From Nipponacmea schrenckii (Eukaryota; Mollusca; Gastropoda; Lottiidae): a DNA stretch of 64,000 bases. The notes below the pieces were generated by a model. That model searched no databases. It worked only from the letters and a program-made list of their open reading frames with translations, and had not been told where the DNA came from. How positions within the stretch are numbered: position 1 is the stretch's first letter; the number at the start of each line of letters is the position of its first letter. The stretch spans positions 21,917,398 to 21,981,397 of the forward strand of contig JAUJPP010000003.1 in NCBI GenBank assembly GCA_030562195.1, in the 5' to 3' direction. Shown here one piece after another: positions 25,034 to 40,000 of this stretch. Position numbers and translations under genes: made by a program.

Positions 25034-28000
25034 CTGTAACAAAATGGTATGAAATTACTCACAATTCAGTTATAAGCTCAAATTATATATTAAATATGCC
25101 CAAACTTAGGTAAATACTTTACCTTTGCTAGTTCTCTACATATTCTAAATCTAATCAGAAAGTTGGATAGTACAATATATACAGAGCATAAAATTCCAAT
25201 AGACCCAGATCATAAAATATTTTTTTAGAAGTCAGCAGTTGTTGATCAATGAACAAAGAAAGGAAGGTATATAAATTTCAATAACTGAAACTGTAGAACT
25301 AATATAAACATATAAGAAAACCTACCAATCTAGTACGAGCTAAATCTCCAGCAATACCCTGACTTTCAGCTTTCAGATGAGCCATTCCCCCAGACCCTGG
25401 TATATGTTTAGCTAAACCTTTAGATGCTTTACCACTAGCTTCTCCAACTACAACACAAATACATATCAACTCAACAATCACTTGACACAGGCAATTCTGA
25501 GGCTTGTTGTTAGAAAAATAAAAACATCAAGATAATCGTAATCATACATTGCAAAAACTATTTTAGATTGAAAAAAAATACTTCTTTATGGTGTTAATGG
25601 ACAAGGTAGACAGTTCAATCCATGTCTATGATGCAGAAATGAAAGGAGTGTCCAACTCTTCGTGTCTAAAACAGTAAAAATAGAACACACATGGCTCGAA
25701 ATTTGACATAATACAGAATGGTTTCTTCTATTTTCTAGACAGTCCTGTATTTATATTGTACGTAGCACCTGACACCATCTCCAAAGAAAATAAAGTTTAA
25801 TATACTTACAGAGTTCTTCTCTATCTAATGTACCTGTCGTTCCACCAAATAAATTCTTAAAAAAACTTTGTTTTGGTGCTTCAGGGGTTTCACATGGTAA
25901 AAATAAATCTCCTAACATTTCATTTAAATTGTCACTGTAAATAAATAAGTTAATATGAACACAGTGGCTTTCACTCAGACAGATCGAGCCCAGTGAACAG
26001 GTATATAATTTTGATCACACTTGTTTGAAATTTTGTGAAAGGTTTTTGAAAGTATGAACCTGATTCAGCTATTTTAAATTCTAAATTACTATGTTCTGAG
26101 ATAAGTGGTATAATTTCATTGCTGCCATTAGCACAGAAAGCTCTGTTAAGACTGACAAGAGCAACTCCTGAAGAAAACTACTATTTACAAAAAGACTAAT
26201 ATTTTATTGATAAGATACATACCATATCTCAGAAGAATAAGTTATCTTCTGTATTTCAGTAGGGGAACACAAATATAAGGCATGACCACTATTACTAAAA
26301 CAAAATGTGCGAGCCACCCTGAAAATAGATACAGAAACATACATAGAAAGTGGAAAATACATTTCAATCTATATTTTACAGTTATTGTACCCTCAAAACA
26401 AGAGACTTCATGATTTTTTAAGGGAGCTAACAATAGGTTTATCAACTTCAGCTCTGAACATCATATGGTCCTAGTGATTTTGAGTAAAATCACATGTGAA
26501 TCTTTCATGACTAAGACCCTTTTATCAAAGATATTCACAGTTTATCAATTCTGATTCTTCAAAAAGCATCACCTGATCATTAACACTAGTTCAATGTGAC
26601 CTCATTTTTAATAATATTAATATAAGACAAACCTGTAATCAGTAAGAGGGAGAAAATCAACATGAAGTAAAGGTTTTAAACTGGGTAAACTATGTGCCAT
26701 TATTCTACCATTAGCTACATAACTCATTAAACATACACTTTCTACAAATTGAAAATATTAATAAGATTTGACATAATAACATAAATCTCTGTAGACATAC
26801 AGCGGTATTAGGTGAGTAATATAATCTCAAACTCGTCTTTCTTGATATAAAAAAATATCACCATTCTCTGATAAATTTTTTTAAAACAAATTAACAGAGC
26901 CATTTATTGAAATGTAGTGATTTTTTTATATCATGACTAATAAGAGATTCTATATATATTCAACAGTTTTATTGCAGATAAGTGGTACAATATTTAATGT
27001 AACAATGTTTTATGAAATATGACTATACTTTATCCTTGTGAACTTGGCTGTCCGTCTTCATTAGCCCATATGGTGCGGAAAAGTAGGACGTAAAATTTTT
27101 TTAACTTGGCTAGTGCTTTAAATAGGAATTTTCCACACTTAAGACTGATATAATATATAAATAGTTCTCTTAACTGGTAAGTCAATACAAATATGAAAAT
27201 ATAGTACTTACCTCTAACAGAAACAACTTCAGCACGAACAACAAAAGATGTTTCTGTTATCTGGGTTTTATAAGGACAAGTTTGGGAAGGTAAAGACATG
27301 ACCTTAAAATAACAGAACATAACAAGTGAAATGTGGTAAGAATCTTTCTAAACAGAGAGAAATGCAACTTGTGTTTATTAGATATTTCATGATCTTAATG
27401 TATCATCAAGGTATGATTTCAATTTATGCCTCAATAAATCATACTATATATTATCCACTGGTGTCAGTTGATTTCAAAAACCAATTACAAATTTTCAGAT
27501 TTAATGAAAACCTATGCTCCTTCTGTATTGTTGATGTATAATTAGAAACACAATTTGTTCATACCCTTGCCTGTTTTTCAGAACAAATAATACCAAATTG
27601 TCTGTCACTCATTTCTGTTGAAGATGTAGGAGATATTCTTTGTTTACAAGATACAGACATTTGTCCTAAAAATATTAATTAATTTCACTATAATTGTGGT
27701 AGAGTATAAATTTGCTAGCTCTTAAACAAAATTTATCAAAAGAATGTAAAGGGTCAACATCTTAATGGATAAAAGGATATTGATACATAAGACAATTTAA
27801 ATTGAAGGTGTCATGATTTATATTGATTATAGATTTTCCATCATTTACAACAAGGTCCATGTCTTGTTACTTACTAAATTTAAGAGCTCTTTCATCTCTA
27901 GTTAATTCTCGAGCTTCTTTCCCTGACATTTCTTTCCATTGTTCAGACTGTGATGGTATTAAAACTCCATTACAATCTAGGAATGACATAGCTAATATGG

Positions 28001-31000
28001 CCCCTTTTAATCGGAATATTGTACCTGAAACAGACAAGCAACATCATAAACCAATTCCTATATATTCTAAAAATAGCAAAGAGACAACATTTGTGTATAA
28101 CAACTGGCTGTATTACACTCCATTTAGCAGAACTAAAACTGGTTTAAAGTTACCACTAAGTGAAACCATAACTAGTTGTGTAAACTAGAACTGGCTTGCA
28201 TGTACCACTAATTACACAATAACAAGTTTTGTTAAACTAAAACTGGTTTGTACTTACCACTAAGTGAAACTATAAGTGGTTGTGTTAACTAGAAGTAGTT
28301 GTGTAAACTAGAACTGGTTTGTACCTACCACTAGGTGAAACTATAAGTGGTTGTGTTAACTAGAAGTCGTTGTGTAAACTAAAACTGGTTTGTACTTACC
28401 ACTAGGTGAAACTATAACTGGTTGTGTTAAGCGTTGGTCTCCTGGTGGAGGTAAATTTAAAACTATAACTATAACAGATCCAAGACTTGTACCAACATAT
28501 AAACATGGACATGTAAAATTATCTACAATGTAAATTTCATTCAGATAATAATTCTGGTATATAGATACAAAAAAGAATGTCAAAATCACATTTTAAAACA
28601 CACATTTATTCCAGTTTTCAAAAGTAGCAATTTCTTATTTGAACAAAACCCATCTCATGTAAGACTGTAATGTTATTCATAAAACTATCAGTATTCAAAT
28701 TTAATATACTTTCCAAATAATTCATAACAATTATAGACTCTCAATTTGACAGAATTAGGTCCATAATCAATTTGGTGACTGTAACCCCAATTCAGATGTT
28801 GATACTAAAGGTACTTACTACCTCGACTCTTCTATGTAAAGATTTATATTTTCAAAGCCTTTTCACGTCTATTATTACTAGTGACTCTAGAGAGCAGAAA
28901 TGTTGTATTTTTGGAAAAATTGTTGTTAATGTATAATGCAATATACCTGTTTTACGAGTATAAGAATCAGCAAATACTAAACATTGTATGGCTTCTTTTG
29001 ATACATTTTCTATACTAGACATACTTGAACTACGCGATCGTGAGAAGGAAGACCCATCATTTCGATCTAGATAAAAAACAGAAAAGTTACATGTTAATCA
29101 TTACATGTTGAAGGAGATTTTCACAATACATTTGTACATGTATTTCAATTGTCAATTTATCAGTTATAATTCTAATTAATTTAAATTATAGAAAACAAGA
29201 TGATCAAAATTACAGATTTTAAGGAAACTGTGAATTTTTGTTTTTTTATAATTAAAACTCAAGGCATACATTATTAATCACTTAAATAATAACATTGCTA
29301 TCATCAGTACACCTATCAAAAAGAAAATCATAATACCTGGAAAAAACAAATGGTAAAAATATCGTTCCACAGAAAAATAAATTCATAATAATATACACAA
29401 TATAATAATAAGAGGTGCCCACACAGTGAAAATTTCATGCTGTTTACAACAACTTTTAAAGGGAACATCTATACCATTTAATTTACATCTTCAAAATAAA
29501 TTCCTTACAAGTCCCTGCTATTTTTTTATATACTGTACAATCGTGAATAAAAGGCGCAACCTATGTCTATTCAAAATATTTAGCCTAATGTAAAAATATT
29601 AGCTCCTTTACTATGAATATGTAAAGTAAGCAAATAGAAATGCTTTTGTATAAACACAGAATTCTAATAATATCATTGTTAATAAGAATGAAGCAATTTG
29701 TTATATACATGGCCATTAATTATCTGATGATATATCAATATCTTATCCCTGTGAAAATCATGTTTAATATCTTTGATATTTCAATTTAAGTTAAATTTAA
29801 CTGAGATGATAATGAACATTTAAGACAATAAGAAAGTACAACAACAGGACTGTAATTTAAACAATATTTTAACTGCTACAAACAAATTTCAAATATAGAT
29901 ATAGATATAGAATACTTCCAAATTAATGCTGATCTAATTGTATCAAATTCATCATGATTGGTTGTTTTATGAAAATGAATTTTAGTTTTTATGCCAATAT
30001 TTAATATAATTTAGAAACTAATGATTCAAATTTAGCAAAGTTATAAAAGATTTATTTCAAGATTTAAATATCTAGAGAAATAAACTTGAAGTATATTGCT
30101 ACATCAGAAGACTTGAATGTAATGTATTTTTATAAAAAAATATACTTCATACACATACATATATACCATGTACCATGTTCACATCTATTATCACTTGGTC
30201 ACAGACAATATAAAACTATTACAAACATCATATTAACAAAACTGGGTTTGACTGGGTACACCCTATGACTGAAACAACCTTTTATTTGAAAAGTTTGGTC
30301 AGTTTAGCAAGGGATATAAATATAATTTAGAATACTGAGACTTAAGATTGACAACAATTGTTTTTCTGGAAATTAACCTTCAAAATAAACCTCCTCATTT
30401 ATTTTTTTTTTCAAAATATCAATATAATTACTATCAGCATTTTAGTATTGTGTTATTTCGAATTCTTACTTTCCATCAAATTTTCTGTGAAATATATATT
30501 ATTATCATTTTGGACATGGCTAATTCAAATTTGTTTGAAACAAATAAAGCAATATTACCACAGACAATATCTGTAAGTGAAGAAAAATCCTATAAAATAC
30601 TAACAATAAATATTCAAAAAATGTTGAAAATATGTTTTTTAATATTGCACTTATTCATAACAAAAAATAAATGTTATTAAAGAATGGATGTCGCTCCATT
30701 TAAAGATTAGTGCAAACATCAATGAAGGTTCATGCTTTGTGCTTTTGTGGATGACATTTTGACTTTACGATATTTGGTTCATAGGGTGTCCAAATAATTT
30801 ACTACAACTAAAAATAAAATAAGCTGGGCACCTCCACCATTAGACTCTTCCACTGAGGCTACACTTTGTATTTTCTTCAATTTAGGGTTGGTACCTTGAG
30901 ACTTGGTTCTTTGAATAGCTGGTGGCCGTTTATGTTTGAAAGTTGTGGGACTCAAACAAACGCCATTAATCTACAAATCAACGTTATTATCAAATTGGAA

Positions 31001-34000
31001 ATTAAATAACGACATTCCTAGAAATCTAGAAATATAAAATAATGTGCTAAAATAACCATGCTAATTAAGACTATAACGAGTAATAGGAGGGTGATCTAAG
31101 TGAGATACAGAAACCATTTAAACAATTTTCAGAATTTAAACAGTCGGTACCTATCTGTTAAATAGAATAGAATAGAGTATAAATAGTTGGGTCAACTAAC
31201 AATAAGGAAAGATAACTTATTCACACAAATCATGACTAATATAGGGTAGTATATTACAGAATAGTATAACTACTACATGTATTTTGATCAGTGTTTTTAT
31301 AATGAAATATCCATTTAAATTCTGAAAATTATCTAAGGTAGAGGTAAAGTAAATTAGATATAAAAACCAGATAACAAGAAACATTGACTTCTCTCACGAG
31401 TTGTAGAGAACCTTACCCTGAAAATATAACATTAAAAATACAACATGGTCCCAATTAGTATAGGTTAGATAAAGACAGGATGGTATAAGTTAGTGGAAGG
31501 GAGTGAGATATAAACCAAGGACAGTACTCCAAGAAATATCATATTAATCTGATTTGATTATCATTCAAAGTTAGAAAAGATAATTGTTACTTAATCCTTT
31601 TCACAATTTTTCTTCAATTATTTTTCAATGTATTTAAAAAATTAAAGGACTAATGGTTTATCAAAAGTCACGGTGACTTATTTCCATGATTGAACTATAA
31701 GATGATATTTCCCAGAGCCAAGACCCTATGTTTCTCACTCAACTGATATACCTACCCAATTTAAAGACATCCTCTCCACTCATTCGTCTTATTGTTGGTT
31801 TTTTATGTAAAGTTTCACTTGTGAGATCAACAAAGTCAAACTTATAACAAGATTTGGGCTTTTCCTTTTCTTTTTCAGTGTGCGACTCGTCATGATCTGT
31901 TTGTTTGAAGCCAGCCATTTGTTTGAATTTCGTACTCATTTTACGCATTAAACTTTTATTTAAGTGTGATTCGTTTAAACTTGTGGTACAAAGTTCAGAT
32001 TCATCATCTGTAAGCTTATTATTATTAGTTTCAACTAAATCGCGTTTTTCACAGTCTTCATGAGCACATTTATACTTAAAGAAATCAGAGTCTGGGTCAG
32101 AAGAAGAACGTCTAAGAAGAGGGCGTGGTTTAGGTTGTACTAAGGCTGTTTTTGGAACAGATTGTTTAAGGTGACTAGTATCAGAAAATGTTTTATTCAA
32201 TGCTGTCTTCGTCTCGATATTTAATTGTAAATTTCGCGATTTCCTTTCAAAGCCACTTGTACTTTTGGATTTGCGTTTGAGTTTTCCTGATGGTGAATCA
32301 TCAATTTTTGTTTTGTTTTCATGGGTAGTTTCAAGTTTTTTCAACTGTTTTTCTTCGATTTTAACATGTTTCTTTTCATTCTGCTCTTTTTTTTCCGTTT
32401 TATCTGCTTTTTGGTCAAATTTAACGTGACAATGTTCTTTTTTGTCGCTTTTATCATTCTTTTTCTCATTCTTATCAGACTTAGCTTCATCTTTTTCTAG
32501 TTTTTGATCATTTTTCTTATCTGATTTTGAATCATTGCTTAAATAATTTTCTTGCATATCCGTGAGATAAAACTCAGTAGTGTTCTGAATTTCTCCGTTA
32601 CGTGGTATGACAACGTAAGGGGTATATGGAGCCTCACTATCAATATCTTTGTTCTCACAAGTGTCTTTATCTGTAACCAAGGGATCCAGCTTTTGACTTC
32701 GACTCTTATTTCGCGGAGGTGGAATGGGTGCAACTAACTCAGGCTGACATTGTGTAGACTGAAAACCAACACCAAAACAAAAACAACAATTAAACATAAA
32801 GCAAACTAAAGATAAGATATTTTGAATTCAAACCCAAAATAATCAAATATCACAGATGCAGATCTATATAATATTATCCGATACAGAAAGTTATCAGTTA
32901 AAGAATAGTAACTTAGCAGATACTTATAAATGGGTACAAGTAACTGTATAAAAATTCGAAATCCTAAAAAGTCAGCTACTAGTAATTATATATATAGGCT
33001 AGGTAACTTTGTTTTTCAAGTAATTTTCAGAACTATATCTAATTGCAACAATTAATATAGAATTGATTGAAACAAATGGTGTTTTAACCTATAAAAGGCC
33101 TAATAAGTAAGTTTACAGTTACAAAAGGTCAGTTGTATGTTAATCTAGATTCTGCATCCATGATAAAAACAATATAAATATAAATAACAAACAATATTTA
33201 ACATAAATTAAATGTCTACAAAGATGGTGATGATCCACACAAAACAGAAAATTAACAAAAATTTAAAAATAGATTTTAAAAAAATTCAGTAAATAATACA
33301 ATAGATATAATTGTATGGGTTTTAAATAACATAATTCATTGGTTTGGTCTTATAAATTGAAGCTTTATTTCAAGGCTACTGCTTCTAAACTCTTTACATT
33401 TCTCTTAGACTACTATGTACCAATTTGTTCTCCAAACCAAAAATTCAAAATTTTTTCAAAGGCATTCATATTTATATAATTTGCTCGCATGTTTATATAT
33501 TGGTAATTCAATAGTACTAATTGTATCTACTATCCAAAACTGGCAGAGTGTGTTGTCAATCAGGTGAAATGTAACCAGTAAACACTGTCAAATACAGAAA
33601 AAACCCTGACGTGATTCCCTAACCAGCATCTATTGATGTGCAAAGAAAAGTCATTTTGTGAAGGGAATCAGAAAGTTCCAATATAAAATTAAAGATAAAA
33701 TTATTGCCAGTAGAAAATAGACTTACTTGATCGTTGACTGGAGACTTACAATCATCAGAATTTATAATTGTATTAGGAGCTTTATTTCTAGGAGAACGGG
33801 GTGCCCTCTGATAAGGATCCATAGAACCTATGATAATTATAAAGACTTGTGTAATGATGTAGCCCCTTTTACTCTAAATAACTAACAAAATATTCTGTTG
33901 TCAAGTACCGTAATTCCACAAATCTTTACACAATAGGTAGACAAATACTGGACATATATTTCTTTCCAAAGAAACACATTGTGCTCAAATAATAAGGCCC

Positions 34001-37000
34001 TCAACAGAATTTTGATGAGCAGCTTGCAAGAAGAAAGAAATATTGGTAACTGAATGAATTTAAGATTAAGGATTAATTTACCATATAAATCTGGGGTTCC
34101 TAAATTTAATAAACATGTTTTCTGTAAGATATCTATAATAGCTATTCCACTTTCATTACCAAATGACATTCTGTTAAATAAAATGATAGGAGATTATAGA
34201 ATAAACCAGGCCAAGATTTTAACATGTCATGTCATCTTCTAAAATATTAATGTACAATTTTTTAAATAGAAGTTTCTAAATACACTGTCACAACATAAAA
34301 TAATTTATTATCATATGGTGACATTGATAACAAAGAAGAATGATGTTGATGTCATTAACTTCAAGGATATGAGGACATGAAAGGTTAGAAACCAAGGTAA
34401 TCATTCTTAACAGACATAAGTGCACAAAGACATAAATATTCAACTTTTATTTGAATTTATTTAATTTGGCTACTGTGAAACAATAGAAGTTAATCTGAGC
34501 TGAAACAATGGTTGTTCTAGGTTAAAGTTCATTGTTCAGGATCAAGATCACAATAATGAATCTTAATGAATTGCATTGTGTTTCCAACTTTATCCTTCAA
34601 TATCTAACAGCTTATAAAGTATAATTCCTCCTGTACTTACAGACCATAAGATGAATTAAGTGAGAGACTGGTAATACTGCCTGGTGGTTCACCATCAACA
34701 AATGTTAAAACACAAACTAAATCTGGGTGATAACCAGCACACCATTTTCTACCTCCACCCTTCACTCGTACTAATGTTTGTTGATCCGACTGAAATAAGG
34801 AAGGAGTTTTCATTTATTAACAAGTTAAAACTCCTTTGTAAATGTCCCAAAACTGAAGCTGAATAAGCTAACATAATGAACAGAGGATTCATTTTTTAAG
34901 TGAGGTAAGCAAAAAATTTGCTTCAAAGATTGATTTATCTTATATGCTTCATAAAAAAAAGTAATCTGAAACTTAGAATTGATTCTACTCAAGCAACTTT
35001 TTTTTTCAAAAATCAATAATACAAATATTTAAGATGTACATGTATTCTTCTAGATCACTTTCAACCAGCCCTTGATGTAATTTGTGACAAATCTACACTA
35101 AAACTTACAGATCCTTTAGTATCGGAAGTACTGCTGGAATGTGAGCCGACACTACTACTCTGTTGACTAGCAGCCACTACACTAAGACTAGGTCTAGGAT
35201 AGTCACAGTCTGGAGAATCTATCTCATCATTGATCTCATACACTATAGATACTTCTATCATCTGAAAAATGAAAGTAGAGAATACTGTAAGGCTACAAAT
35301 TATTGCGAGATAGAAATTAATGCGTTAAATGCGACCTATCCGCCATCGCATTAATTTGTATCTGCATATTTAAATACATATTTCCAAGTAAACTATATGG
35401 AGTTATGTCCCTTTCAAATAAGGTAATATAGGTCAAGTATTTAAATTGAGGCCGAGCGGGATTAACTAATTAGGTATTTATCTCTAAATTTGAAGCTGAT
35501 TAGTAATCAATGACGTTAAAAAAACAATTGATAAGATTAGAGGTGAATACAGCACCATCTGTCATACTTACGGGAAGCCATATTCTTTTTTATGATATTA
35601 TAAAATGCGACACCTATCACGGATAGCATTAATTTGTACTAGCATTTTAGTTTCTATACTCCATGTCGCATTAATTTGTTGACGCATTAATTTCTAGCCT
35701 GACAGTATACTATTTGTATTGTCTTGAATACAGTGTCAAGGTTATTATCATGATAGCAAATATCAAGTTATTTACTACTAAAAGCATTACTCTTTCTCTC
35801 TATCTTAATTTGGTAATCTCATTTCTTTTGCCAGATTTCTGACAGGTAATATGTAGTTTGTGTTGACGGGGTCATAGTCAAGTGATTGTTAAGAAAGAGT
35901 ACATTAATTGAAACAAATAAATTTGCAAAAATAATCCTTCAATGGTATATTTAGAATGGTATATTTAGAAGCACATGTTATAGATTAATAAAATAATTTC
36001 TATGGATGGACACATTATTAAATTACAGGAGAGTATTTTACCATAAGTGCTTAATAAAATTTGAAAATCAAGTAATCCTTGTCATTTATAAATTAATTTC
36101 AAAACTTTATCAGTAATAAAAGCCATTCTATAGATTATCCACAGATTCCAGGGAATTTTTTTACATTTTCAGAGATTTTACAATAAAGAACAATAGCAAA
36201 CTATCAGCTTTGTAATTTAGAAGTAATATTTCACTGATGAGTTCATTTTACCAGCAAATATGACAATGTGCTAAAATTGATGAAATATGATAGAAAATAT
36301 GTTTTAGACTGAATTCAATAGAAACCTGTCAAGAGATGTTCAATCCCCAGAGATTCTCTGATTTAGAAAAGTCAATAACTCAATAACACAGACTACAGTG
36401 ACCTCTACTAGTATAAGAACTCTATATCCAATATTCAGTGAATTTAATATCATTATAGACTGCAGCAATTCAAAAAGTTCCATCTATTCAAAAGCAATGA
36501 ACATATTTCATTTCAATAAGTATCAATGTCGTAACTGTAAATAATCTTGTCACTGTCAAACAACTTATTCAATATTCTATCAACTATGACAGACTGAATC
36601 CCTACAGATCCAGAAAGGATTTTAACTGCTCAACTTTCAAAAGAGGAATTTAATATATAATAATATATAATAATCAATAATTTGGGGCAAGGTTAATAAC
36701 GTTGCATCCTATACTTCTTCTTAGGATGGACATCAAATTCAAAATATCAAACTTAGCTAATACAAGTATATATTCATTAGTTCAACTTACCAGGTGCCAT
36801 CTCAATATGACAAAATATATCATCAAACTAAGTAATTATTGAAAAGCACTGCAAAGCATGTTTCTAAATTACTTAGTTTATTGGATTATTACTTAGTTTT
36901 ATGTATTAATTGGATAAAAGATTGATTCTGTTTTATAATTTGGTATAGATGTAAGTCCACTTAACAAAAACTCATTTTGGCCAAATTTAAAATTAGAATT

Positions 37001-40000
37001 TTTTGATAATCCTCAGGAGACAATTGTACAATTCAAACAAACACCTAGGATTTCTAGATACATTTGTACTTTTGACCCAAATTTCAACAATTTTCATTAT
37101 TAATAGGCAAGGGCAATAACTTTGTTTCCAATCACTGTAAAGCACTACAATTCAAAATAGATGAACAAAATTTAATTTTAACATTTTTAGTATAACAAGT
37201 TTAATCAAAACATCAAAATCAGTTTTAAAATGAGCATTGATGAGTTAATTTAAAGAACAGACATGTTGTATGATACACCACATGGAGAATATGTCTATAG
37301 AAAACTATTTTCAATTGATTTAGCCAATATTTCTATGAGAACAGAACTATTGTCTAGCATGGTAATTGAATCTGTCAATGCAGTTGTTTGGATATATCCT
37401 ATAGAGTTTCAGATCAGACATAGATAGACATGTGAAAAAAAAATAAACATTTTACAACCATAGAAGTTCTAAAGAAAAATTAAGTTTACTGGTCTAAAAA
37501 AAGTAGATGTACAAGAAATAAATCATTTGGCCTAACAATGTATTAAGAATATAATTAAATTATATTCAGTGATAAAATGGTAAAAATGTCATGTGTATAT
37601 TTTATATTATACAATAATGACAGTATTGTATGTAAATGTCAATCACAAGTGGTTATCTCTTTGATGTGAGAGAGAAAGCTTCTTGTTTTCACTTGTAGCT
37701 TTATGGCTGATGTTGATGAGATAGTGCAGGCTTTTCCCTTTCATTACTGTTAACGGATATTTTTGAACAAATGGTTGCTGTAATCTCACCTATAATACAG
37801 AGCTGCCCTTACAAACAAATCAGCCCCACAGCCCTACTGATTACTAATTGCTAAAACCAAACACTGATACATGTCTTCAAATAAACAGTCAACTTACTGG
37901 AATATCTATGGTACTTTCTTGTTTACAGAATTTGCATAACATAACATGCGTTGCCCCGGCAACACACATCATTCGACTCTCTAAACATAAATAAATCATC
38001 TGAATAGCAAACGGATCTTCATCTTGTACATCCCCAGTACGTTTTGGTCTATCAAACATTTTGGCAGTTTTTAACTTATACAGAACTTGTAACGTCACTG
38101 CCGAAGCATCCCAAAATTTAAGTGAACCATCAGCATGCCTGAAAAAAGGAGGAAATTTATTTTGCTGCATTAGTCATGAAGTTTTAATACCAATGATTCT
38201 GAATAAAAGTTATGAAAACCTCCATCATTATTCTTTATGAAACTCATGGTAAGGTCACTAGGTCATAACTGAGTTTATCATAAATGACAGAAAATTAAAA
38301 TAGCCATATAAAAATTAACATAACAAATCTAACTCTTTACATAATACAGTTTAAATACAATCATGTAGGTGATAAAAGCTTCATTTTCCGTCTAGAACAC
38401 TTTTCAATTAGCACTTGACTTATTTCCTTGTTAAATATTTCGAAATAACAAAAGAAATGACCTATCAAATTGTTATTTAAGGGGGTTCAAAAGGCTAATT
38501 TCTGGGGTGACAAAGGACATTTCCACAGCCTCATTTTCCAAAAATGAAAAATATTAAATTGTGAATAGCTATCTAGAATACTTTTTAATTAGAAGTTATC
38601 AAGTTGCTTGTTATCAAGTTGCTTTATAACATGTTATAAATGACAAATTGTCAGCTGTTAATGCCTTTTAAAACTGTAGAAAACCCTGTTCCAGATATTG
38701 TCCTAGTATTTAACCCTCATTCAAACTAATAGTTACTAAAATCAACCTTGATATTTGTTTTATGAATAATACATAAGATACTGACCCTGTTATGATAATT
38801 TCTGGATAACTACAAGTTGTTGTTCCCCATTCTCCACCTTTTATAGGCCATGGCTGCAATAAACAATTGAACTGAATAAGAATGGCCTTTATTCATATCT
38901 TATTACAATCTATATACTGGTGTTATAAAGATACATAAGAATAATAAGAATCTGTCCAATGTCTTAATAATACTGCTTCAAGGGGGTATGTCCATTGTTG
39001 TTGTTTTTTTGACCTGGCACAAGGATGAATATAATTTCTGACTGCTAAAACCAAGTTACTCTCTTTGGTTTGAAACCATGAGAAAGGCCAGTAATACAAA
39101 GACATCACGGCCAGTGATACAAGAATTGACCCCACCATATTACATCCTATATCAACCTATAGATAAAGTTTATAATTTCTAAATTATGTTATTCAGTACA
39201 AATACATTAATTACAGTCACTAATTATGTTTAATCATCCTAATTGAATAATTACTCTAACCTTTAATAATCACATCATAAACAATGGTAGAAAATATAAT
39301 CTGATGTTTTAAAAAGAAAATATATGTCAGTTCACCCTATTGCATTTTTTGTTTGACAACCATGGAAATTACTGGTGATTTGGTGATACATTCCTAACTT
39401 AAAAGTCCTGCCAGACAAGATGCAAGATTCTCTTGTGGGATCGCATATCCCTTTTCCAAATCTACATCTCTGGCTTTTTCCTAGCATACGAAAAACCAGT
39501 AATAAATCATAAATACAAATCAATCGTTCAAAGGTTCAACAATTTATTTCCTTTACCTTTTCACTAAATCCACTTTTTTTCTGAGTTTTGGAGCCAACTG
39601 AGTAGAATGCAGGAATGAGATCAGGAGGACAGTCGGCGTAATACTGACAGGCTGTGACAGGGGACTCATGGATATCCATAGGATATGGATTTTCAAAACA
39701 TGGATAACTGAAAGCAAAATGAAACATTTTTAATGTTTCTCAATCAATCAAAATTTTTTTTATAAATATTTGAACTGGTGAACTGAATTATTTGTAGAGT
39801 AGATTTATCTGAAAATTGTAACATTTGTTTGTTTCATATAAAATGTGTTTTTGGAAATTTATGTCATTGCTGTATTCTTATTGGCTGTTCTGTCATTTGA
39901 AACCTGACATCCAGATCCACATATTCAGATTTAAGTTTGTATTTTAGACAGTGCTGTTCATTTATTTTTTCCCCAATCAGACATTTCTTAAATGAAGTTT

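Noticed and set aside
30348..30680. 110-codon frame on the plus strand
   Set aside because: Rich in Ile, Phe and Tyr from AT-rich DNA, with no domain; it lies in a tomosyn intron on the opposite strand.
38923..39523. Possible extra tomosyn exons between exons 12 and 13 (frames at 38923-39138 and 39332-39523)
   Set aside because: Exons 12 and 13 already join in phase and encode contiguous conserved sequence; these frames have no similarity to the family.
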